Assembly (NCBI RefSeq): GCF_015291665.1
Contig: NZ_CP030049.1
Coordinates: 915,292-979,291 of the forward strand
DNA: 64,000 nucleotides
From: Bradyrhizobium sp. CCBAU 53338
GTDB lineage: Bacteria; Pseudomonadota; Alphaproteobacteria; Rhizobiales; Xanthobacteraceae
Direction of reading: 5' to 3'
Part shown: one piece after another, positions 58,359 through 64,000 of the stretch
Numbering within the stretch: position 1 is the first letter of the stretch
How the letters are laid out: every line of letters starts with the position of its first letter
Translations under genes and position numbers: made by a program
The notes under the pieces: generated by a model
What the model saw: only the letters and a program-made list of their open reading frames with translations
Database searches by the model: none
Told to the model about the DNA's origin: nothing

Positions 58359-59024
58359 ATGACCAATCCCGGAATCGTCAGAAACCCCTCCGCTCCCCAG
58401 GTCGACCCGTCCACCGTCGCCAAGCTGCGGAGCATCGCGGTGGCGCTGCTGAGCGATCAACTGCACCGCAACTGCGGCAGCATCGGTCTTCGCGCCTACC
58501 ATTCGCCCGCCCCCATGGCCGGCACGGCGGTGACCGTGAAGACGCGTGGCGGGGACAACCTCGCCATTCTGCGCGCCTATGATTTCTGCCGGCCCGGAGA
58601 CGTCATGGTGGTCGATGCCGGCGGAGACACTACCAACGCTCTGGTCGGTGGCATCATGACCTTCGCCGCCGCTTCGCTGGGTCTCGCCGGCATGGTGCTC
58701 GATGGCGCCATTCGGGACGCGGCCGAAATCGGCGCACGAGCTTTTCCCGTTTATGCCCGCGGCGTGAACCACCGCGGCCCCTACAAGGACGGTCCAGGGG
58801 AGATCAACGTGCCGATCACGGTCGGCGGTATGGTGGTCAATCCGGGAGACGTGATCGTCGGGGACCAAGATGGACTTCTCGCCTTCCCGCCCGGTCTTGC
58901 CGCAAGCGTGATCGAGAAGGCGATGGCTCAACATCAGAAGGAGGAGGCGACGATGCAGGCCATTCGCGAGGGCCGCTGGGACCGTTCCTTTGTCGACGCG
59001 CTGGAAGCGCGCTGCGCCAATTGA
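58359..59024 (+). CDS. RraA-like protein (HMG/CHA-aldolase family)
   Basis: This is a 221-residue cytoplasmic protein of the RraA fold: GTAVTVKTRGGDNLAI, a nucleotide-like loop AGGDTTNALVGGIM, the metal/catalytic DGAIRDAAEIG, and GDVIVGDQDGLLAFPP. In catabolic members the Arg-Asp pair supports retro-aldol cleavage or decarboxylation of 4-hydroxy-4-methyl-2-oxoglutarate-like acids. Being next to an aminotransferase that yields 2-oxo acids, it may act on such a product; this is inference. Confidence 0.85.
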   Translation: MTNPGIVRNPSAPQVDPSTVAKLRSIAVALLSDQLHRNCGSIGLRAYHSPAPMAGTAVTVKTRGGDNLAILRAYDFCRPGDVMVVDAGGDTTNALVGGIMTFAAASLGLAGMVLDGAIRDAAEIGARAFPVYARGVNHRGPYKDGPGEINVPITVGGMVVNPGDVIVGDQDGLLAFPPGLAASVIEKAMAQHQKEEATMQAIREGRWDRSFVDALEARCAN

Positions 59025-59285
59025 GCGCGTTTCTGCCTCTGTTAAAGCTTGCTGCGGCGTCTTCACGCCAGAACAACCGCAGAGCCAGGTGAACTCTTGA
59101 GATAAGGACACCGGGCGGAGTCACGGATATGCGCTCTTGAGATCATGGCTCGCGGCGCAGCCCGGACAGCGAAATCGCAACCCCGGCCGCTACCAACCAG
59201 CCAGTTCGCAGGTACTTCCTGCAGGCTGGAAACGCCGCACCAAAACGTGAAGCGTGCCAATGTCCTGGTTACTCGGCAGCGCTCC

Positions 59286-60497
59286 CTACTTCACCAACGC
59301 ACAGCCGCCCTCCACCATTGGCCGGAACGCCTGGTCTGCCGGGATCGTCGAAACAAGCTTGTAATAATCGTACGGATATTTCGTCTCCTCCGGCTTCTTG
59401 ACCTCGAACAGGTACATCGGATGCACGACGCGGCCATCCTGACGGATCGCGGTATCGCCGAAAAGCCTATCGTGGCCTTTGAACGTCTTCATCTGCGGCA
59501 CGACGTCCTTGGCGTTGTCGCTGCCAGTAGCGGCGACCGCGTTGAGGTAGGCGAGCGTGGAGGCGTAGACGCCGGCTTGATTGCCGCTCGGCATTTTGCC
59601 GTTCATGCCGGGGCGTGCCGCAAAGCGTTTGGCGAAGGCACGGGTGTCGTCGTTCATGTCCCAGTAAAAAGCCTCCATGAGTTGCAGTCCTTGAGCGACC
59701 TTCAATCCCATTCCGTGGACGTCGTTGATGAAGAGGAGGAAGGCAACGAGCTTCTGTCCGCTCTGCTGGATACCGAACTCAGCCGCCTGCTTCACCGCGT
59801 TGATGGTGTCGCCGCCTGCATTGGCAAGCCCGATCACCTGGGCTTTCGAGCCCTGCGCCTGAAGCAGGAAGGAGGCGAAGTCAGAAGTGCCGAGTGGATG
59901 CTTGGAGGAGCCGATCACCTTGCCGCCATGCGCCTCGATATATTTCTGCGCTTCCGCCTCGATGCCTTTACCGAGCGCGTAATCGACGGTGAGGAAGTAC
60001 CACTCCTTGCCGCCGTGCGACATCATTGCCGCCGCCGTGGTGTTGCCGGTCGCCCAGGTGTCGTTGACCCATTGGATGGTGTTGGGCGAGCAGGCCTTGC
60101 CGGTTAGGTCGGCGCTCGCGGTGGAGGACGCCAGGAACGTCATCCGGCTGTCGCGTAGCACATTGTTGATGGAAAGGCCCACCGCCGAGTTCGGCACGTC
60201 GACGATGGCATCGACACCTTCAACATCGAGCCATTTTCGCGCAATGGCCGAGCCGACGTCCGCCTTGTTCTGATGATCGGCGTAGACGATTTCAACCTTG
60301 ACGTCCTTGCCGCCGCCGGCGAAATCTTCCGCCGCCATGCGTGCGGCTTCGACCGAGCCCATGCCGTTGGTGTCTTGGAATATGCCGGAGATGTCGTTGA
60401 GCACGCCGATACGCACGACGCCATCCGAAATCTCCGCGTTCGCGGCGCCGACCCAAAAGCTTGCGGCAAGCGCAATGGTCCACCCCAGGTGCTTCAT
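59286..60497 (-). CDS. Leu/Ile/Val-type ABC transporter binding protein
   Basis: This is a 403-residue periplasmic binding protein (Peripla_BP_6 type) with signal peptide KHLGWTIALAASFWVGAANA. VRIGVLNDISGIFQDTNGMG, AMAAEDF-like AARMAAEDFAGGGKDVKVEIVYADHQNK, and SSTASADLTGKACSPN are typical. GGAGGG lies upstream of ATG 60497. No permease or ATPase of the class is nearby. It follows the P450 and ferredoxin genes by 50 bases, so an aromatic acid ligand is plausible; many proteins of this family bind aromatic acids rather than amino acids. Confidence 0.88.
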   Translation of the reverse strand: MKHLGWTIALAASFWVGAANAEISDGVVRIGVLNDISGIFQDTNGMGSVEAARMAAEDFAGGGKDVKVEIVYADHQNKADVGSAIARKWLDVEGVDAIVDVPNSAVGLSINNVLRDSRMTFLASSTASADLTGKACSPNTIQWVNDTWATGNTTAAAMMSHGGKEWYFLTVDYALGKGIEAEAQKYIEAHGGKVIGSSKHPLGTSDFASFLLQAQGSKAQVIGLANAGGDTINAVKQAAEFGIQQSGQKLVAFLLFINDVHGMGLKVAQGLQLMEAFYWDMNDDTRAFAKRFAARPGMNGKMPSGNQAGVYASTLAYLNAVAATGSDNAKDVVPQMKTFKGHDRLFGDTAIRQDGRVVHPMYLFEVKKPEETKYPYDYYKLVSTIPADQAFRPMVEGGCALVK

Positions 60498-60547
60498 TCT
60501 TTGTCCTCCCTCACTCCCGCGAGTCGGTCGTTGCCGAAAACTGGAAC

Positions 60548-60872
60548 CTAGACCTGCCGCTCCGGCAGACGCAGCACGAGACCGTCGAGCTCAGACGTGA
60601 TCCTGATCTGGCAGGACAGCCGGCTCGTCGGCCGCCGCTCCGCGGCGGTGCCATCGAGCAGCGCGTCCTCGTCGTCGCGGACGGCCGGCAATCGCGCCAG
60701 CCAGGGCGTCGTCGACATAGACATGGCAGGTCGCGCACATGGCGTTGCCGCCGCACTCGGCGAGGATGCCGTCGAGGCCGTAGCGGGTTGCCGCCTGCAT
60801 CGCACTCTCCCCGTCGCTGGCGTCGAGGTGATCGCTATTGCCGTTGGAATGAACGAAAGTAATGGCTGGCAT
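60548..60872 (-). pseudogene. [2Fe-2S] ferredoxin of the P450 system, frameshifted
   Basis: The first frame gives AITFVHSNGNSDHLDASDG and three cluster ligands (C40, C46, C49 in AECGGNAMCATCHVYVDD). Near 60704-60706 an extra C in a CCC run shifts the frame; the other frame continues naturally with WLARLPAVRDDEDALL, the fourth Cys in RLSCQI and the ending LDGLVLRLPERQV. Together they make a complete ferredoxin of about 107 residues that would pass electrons to the P450. As read, the first frame runs on in an Arg-rich nonsense tail. A real mutation and a homopolymer sequencing error look the same here. ATG 60872 follows GAGG and lies 12 bases after the P450 stop. Confidence 0.85.
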
Positions 60873-60884
60873 CAAAGGTCCTCG

Positions 60885-62108
60885 TCAGGCCGGGGTGATG
60901 GATATCGGCAGGCTCTCTAGCCCGCGCAGCGTGTTGTTGTAGCGGCGCTCGACGGGACCGGAGATTTCGATCGATGCAACCCTTCGCGCGATCGCGGACA
61001 GCACCACCTCACCTTCGAGCCGCGCTACCAACTGGCCAACGCACATGTGAATGCCGGAGCCGAAGCCGACATGGCCCGAAGTCTTGCGGGTGATGTCGTA
61101 GCGATCGGACTCGATCCAGCGGCGCGGGTCGCGGTTCGCCGCGCCGAGGAACATCAGGACCTTCTCGCCCTCGCCGACGCGCGTGCCGCCGATCTCGACC
61201 TCGCGCGTCGTGGTGCGGAAGAAGGTCTGCACCGGGCTTTCGAAGCGAACGGCTTCCTCGAAGGCGTTGCGCGCCAGCGACGGATCGGCCCGCAGCCGCG
61301 CGAATTCCTTCGGAAAGCGTGCCAGGCAATAGAGAGCGGCTCCGATGCCATAGACTGTGGTGTCGAGGCCTGCGGACAGCAGTGAGCGCACGAGCAACGG
61401 CGCCTCATCCGACGTGATCTCGCCAGTGTCGGAGAACGCATGGATACAGGCGCCAAAGCCGCCAGGCTTAAGATTCGGTCGCTGGCACTGCTCGGCGACA
61501 TAGGCCTGGTGCGGCGCCGATCGCTCGATTGCGGTCTGACGTAGCTCGTTTGGCGGGCCGAAGGCATTGAAGACGAGACCAGCATAAGGAATCAGGTGCT
61601 CGCGCCCTTCCGCCTTCAGTCCGAGCGCATCCGGAAATACAGACAACGGATAGGCCTCTGCGAGATCGGCGACCGCATCGAATTTGCGCCGCTGCAGCAG
61701 CTCGTCGATCTTGGCTTCGGCCGCCAAAGCGAAGCCGTCGCGGATCCGCTTCATGGTCGCGGGCGACAGCACCTTTGACAGCACGGCGCGGGTGCGGGTG
61801 TGCGCGGGGGGATCGGCCTCCAGGATCAGGCTCGGCGGCCGCCAGGGCTTTTCCTTCTTGAAGTCGGAAAGACCGACGCCGCGGCTGGAACAGAAGGTCT
61901 GGGGATCGTTGAGGACTGAATAGACCTCGGCATAACGCGCCACGCCGTAGACGTTCCATTTATCGAGATAGACGACAGGGCCGGCCTCTCGCAGCCTTTC
62001 ATGGGTCGGATAGGGATCGTCGAAGAACGAGATCGCGAAGGGGTCGACGTCAAGGTGTGGAATGGCCATTGGACCGGCGGTCGAAGCACAGGCGCTCGGT
62101 ACAGTCAT
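60885..62108 (-). CDS. Cytochrome P450, CYP199A-type (4-methoxybenzoate O-demethylase-like)
   Basis: This is a 407-residue bacterial P450. GPVVYLDKWNVYGVARYAEV and DFKKEKPWRPPSLILEADPPAHTR match the CYP199A group by memory of Rhodopseudomonas enzymes. The I-helix is LLSAGLDTTVYG with the Asp-Thr pair, ExxR is EEAVRFESP, and the heme-ligand loop is GFGSGIHMCVGQ. CYP199A enzymes oxidise para-substituted benzoates, with 4-methoxybenzoate as the classic substrate. It needs the ferredoxin encoded directly downstream, which is frameshifted here. It is divergent from a MarR gene. Confidence 0.92.
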   Translation of the reverse strand: MTVPSACASTAGPMAIPHLDVDPFAISFFDDPYPTHERLREAGPVVYLDKWNVYGVARYAEVYSVLNDPQTFCSSRGVGLSDFKKEKPWRPPSLILEADPPAHTRTRAVLSKVLSPATMKRIRDGFALAAEAKIDELLQRRKFDAVADLAEAYPLSVFPDALGLKAEGREHLIPYAGLVFNAFGPPNELRQTAIERSAPHQAYVAEQCQRPNLKPGGFGACIHAFSDTGEITSDEAPLLVRSLLSAGLDTTVYGIGAALYCLARFPKEFARLRADPSLARNAFEEAVRFESPVQTFFRTTTREVEIGGTRVGEGEKVLMFLGAANRDPRRWIESDRYDITRKTSGHVGFGSGIHMCVGQLVARLEGEVVLSAIARRVASIEISGPVERRYNNTLRGLESLPISITPA

Positions 62109-62191
62109 TGCAGTCCTCGCAAATTTGGGCTTGTGAAGCGTTCGCGCATGTCCTTATTTCTGGAGCAGCGCATGAAGCGAGCCCCGACGTG

Positions 62192-62695
62192 ATGCAGCCA
62201 CCGACCAGCAAATCGAGACACAACACCGCGACTGAAGGCGATGCGCCGCTGCTCGATCTCGACCGCTACATCCCGGCTCTGATCACCTTCATCGCCAATA
62301 AATTGTCCAAGAGCGCGAACGCGTTCTATCAGCCCGCGTTCGGCGTCAACGTCACCGAGTGGCGCATCATTGCCCTGCTCGCAATCGAGCCAGGCATTCC
62401 GGCCGCCCGCATCTGCCACGTCATCGGCTTCGACAAGGGGCCGGTGAGCAGGACGCTCGCCGCCATGGAGAAGCGAGGCCTGATCGCGATCCGCATCGAC
62501 CCGAATGACGGCCGCACCCATTCGATCTCCCTGACAGCGAAGGGGCGCACCACCCACGACAAGGTGATCGCCGTGGCGCTTGGGCGCGAGCGGCGGCTGC
62601 TGTCGTGCCTTTCCAGGGATGAGCAGGAAATACTGATCGGGCTGCTGCGCCGTTTGCATGAAAATCTCGGCGCGGTGACGGATACCGATAGCTAA
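62192..62695 (+). CDS. MarR-family regulator
   Basis: This is a roughly 167-residue winged-helix regulator: VTEWRIIALLAIEPGIPAARICHVIGFDKGPVSRTLAAMEKRGLI, then the wing RIDPNDGRTHSISLTAKG. The start at 62192 (or GTG 62189) is used because the upstream open stretch to 62057 overlaps the P450 leader. It is divergent from the P450 operon, so it likely represses it until an aromatic acid or CoA thioester binds. Confidence 0.88.
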   Translation: MQPPTSKSRHNTATEGDAPLLDLDRYIPALITFIANKLSKSANAFYQPAFGVNVTEWRIIALLAIEPGIPAARICHVIGFDKGPVSRTLAAMEKRGLIAIRIDPNDGRTHSISLTAKGRTTHDKVIAVALGRERRLLSCLSRDEQEILIGLLRRLHENLGAVTDTDS

Positions 62696-62853
62696 GCCAG
62701 GGCGCACAGCACGATGTGCACGCAAGGCTTCGTTACCTTCACGCTTGCGCCGGCGTTTGCTGGCGATACCATCCCTGCCGAACATCGGTCCTCCCAGGAA
62801 AGGCGTAGCGGTTGTCCCGCCATCTTCCCTTGCGCGAAGGTTCGCATGAATTA

Positions 62854-62867
62854 GTTGCCTAGGCAAC
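62854..62867. promoter_or_regulatory. Perfect 14-bp palindrome GTTGCCTAGGCAAC
   Basis: The sequence is fully self-complementary and followed by an A-run. TTGC...GCAA palindromes of this size are typical MarR-family operators. It lies 159 bases downstream of the MarR gene, with no intact gene start beside it. Confidence 0.5.
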
Positions 62868-62908
62868 AAAAAACCTTTGCCTCCGGCTTGAACCCTCCCT
62901 TCCTTATT

Positions 62909-62930
62909 CGCGAACCTCTCCTGGTTCGCG
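62909..62930. other. Perfect 8-bp hairpin
   Basis: CGCGAACC pairs with GGTTCGCG across a TCTCCT loop. No T-run follows on either strand, so it is not a standard terminator. It may be an operator or a remnant of a terminator. Confidence 0.4.
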
Positions 62931-63337
62931 GATAGGCGGCAACCGCTTATAGACCCTTTGTCGATTGCGAGGGGCCGACAATCCGCCGTCTGGCAGAGCA
63001 TCCTGGCAGCGCGCGCGGCGAGATGCTCAATGTCGAGCCATCGGAAAGGATCGCTACTAACATAGAGGCCAAGTTCGAGACGGCGCTAGCGGTTTAATGT
63101 CAACCCGGGACTGCCGAGAGGATGAAGAGATAAAGTCCGTAAATGCGAGAGCGAAGGGAGCCGCCGTCATTGGGAGCTTGCTGGCTCGCGCAGCGTATCT
63201 ACCGGGTCGCACCCAAGCGGCACGACCGAGGAGAGCAGCGCGCTGCTAGGGGCGGTCGAGACACCCCCGGTATCGATTCTCCGGACCATCCTTAGAAAAA
63301 AGACGCATTCAAATGGCGAAGGGTAGCTGACCTCTCG

Positions 63338-64000
63338 CTAGCCAGCGGCGGCGACTGTTCCATAGATGGTCAAGAGGCCAAGTCCCATCGCGATGTTTCC
63401 GATAACGAACTGCAAAGACCGGTTGACCCAAGTTAAGGTTCGGGCTGAGATGACTAAGGGAACCGCAATCAGCGACGACAGTGCGGCCATCCCCATCATC
63501 GAGCCCATACCAAATAGTAACACGTAAAGTATCCCCGCTAGATGGTTCGGCGCTTGTGAGACGGTTAAGACGAGGAGCGCGGCTGAGCCTGCCATCCCAT
63601 GCATGAGCCCGACCGCCAGCGTCCGCCAGCGCGCACCATGGTCATGATCATGCGCGCGCGCCTCAGGGCGCCAAATTTCGCTCTTGTGACTAGGAGCACG
63701 AAAATCTGAGATGTGATGGTGAACATGGACACGTTCGCGCCATAAGCGCCATATGACGTTGCTTCCTAACAGAATCAACATGAAGCCGACGGCCGCCTCT
63801 AGCGGTTGCGAAACGCCCGGCGGAATTGCATATCCGAGCACCAAAGCCGCCCCGGAGAACAGGAACAAAGTGATGGTGTGTCCAATTCCCCACGTCAACC
63901 CATGCTTGACGATCTCGCCCACATCGCTGCGGCGCGCCGCAATGCTCGATACCGCCGCAATGTGATCGGCCTCGAGCGCGTGCTGCATGCCCAGCAGCAG
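63338..64000 (-). CDS. Nickel permease, UreH/NiCoT-like (runs off right edge)
   Basis: 220 residues are visible and the frame is open to 64000. The metal motif HALEADHIAAVSS sits almost at the visible start, followed by GLTWGIGHTITLFLFSG. A His-rich cytoplasmic loop (ERVHVHHHISDF, RAHDHDHGARW) separates two helix groups, and the last helices include GLMHGMAGSAALLVLTV. This is the pattern of UreH-type nickel permeases, shorter than the NiCoT at 4442. The true start lies outside. It is the second nickel transporter in the window. Confidence 0.82.
   Translation of the reverse strand: MLLGMQHALEADHIAAVSSIAARRSDVGEIVKHGLTWGIGHTITLFLFSGAALVLGYAIPPGVSQPLEAAVGFMLILLGSNVIWRLWRERVHVHHHISDFRAPSHKSEIWRPEARAHDHDHGARWRTLAVGLMHGMAGSAALLVLTVSQAPNHLAGILYVLLFGMGSMMGMAALSSLIAVPLVISARTLTWVNRSLQFVIGNIAMGLGLLTIYGTVAAAG

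Larger units (their letters stand above)
62696..63337. other. Long intergenic region with palindromes and a possible gene remnant
   Basis: About 640 bases without an intact gene. It contains the palindromes GCGAAGGTTCGC (62833-62844) and GTTGCCTAGGCAAC (62854-62867) and a hairpin at 62909-62930. On the plus strand about 62935-63096 is open and reads like a protein C-terminus (FVDCEGPTIRRLAEHPG ... IEAKFETALAV, stop) but has a stop just upstream and no start, so it may be the tail of a deleted gene. Confidence 0.45.

Noticed and set aside
63097..63264. A 55-codon plus-strand frame starting ATG 63097
   Set aside because: No ribosome binding site and a low-complexity Arg/Ala-rich end; probably chance.

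Overview
The window looks like a chromosomal segment of a Bradyrhizobium-type alphaproteobacterium. The signs are high-GC coding with many ATGA-overlapping operons, a cbbR/cbbFPT...SXE Calvin-cycle cluster, a CYP199A-type P450 with its ferredoxin, and a dispersed palindromic repeat of a kind I recognise from that genus. This placement rests on recognising protein families, not on a search. No tRNA, rRNA, CRISPR array or insertion sequence was seen.

Left part (1-21.6 kb). An MCP fragment runs off the left edge. A lone hydrogenase cytochrome b gene (hupC) follows, then a nickel-uptake pair (NiCoT permease plus TonB receptor) behind a perfect NikR-type operator. Next are a sugar-type ABC importer with an SMP-30 lactonase, several small genes, a membrane cNMP-binding protein, a TRAP transporter/split transketolase/SDR operon with a divergent LysR gene, and lrgAB.

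Middle part (21.6-37.6 kb). This is the least familiar region. One operon encodes a Tm-1-like protein, a PEP-hydrolase-like TIM barrel, a flavoprotein and pyruvate kinase. A second operon encodes an ABC sugar importer, PfkB kinase, SDR, HAD phosphatase and, last, a regulator that joins the same TIM-barrel fold to a degenerate NtrC-type AAA+ domain (no GAFTGA, altered Walker B) and a Fis-type HTH. A third, shortened TIM-barrel paralogue lies between the operons. A tandem TTGGGTAA-type repeat with a 10-bp period precedes both operons and the short gene, suggesting one regulon.

Calvin cluster (38.1-47.0 kb). cbbF-cbbP-cbbT are followed by one 558-codon frame made of the N-terminal ~200 residues of GAPDH joined in frame to the C-terminal ~355 residues of RuBisCO large subunit, then cbbS-cbbX-cbbE. 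The rest of gap, anything between gap and cbbL, and the RuBisCO N-terminal domain are missing. The divergent cbbR has no ordinary start codon in frame. Carbon fixation from this locus is therefore predicted to be broken, unless the join is an assembly error.

Right part (47.2-64 kb). One long operon carries accB-accC-pxpB-pxpC, a BCCP-like protein without a biotinyl lysine, pxpA, an SDR and a polar amino-acid ABC importer; its parts match the domains of urea carboxylase. Then come a LysR gene, an aminotransferase, a RraA-like protein, and an operon of CYP199A-type P450, a frameshifted [2Fe-2S] ferredoxin and a Leu/Ile/Val-type binding protein, with a divergent MarR gene. A second nickel permease runs off the right edge.
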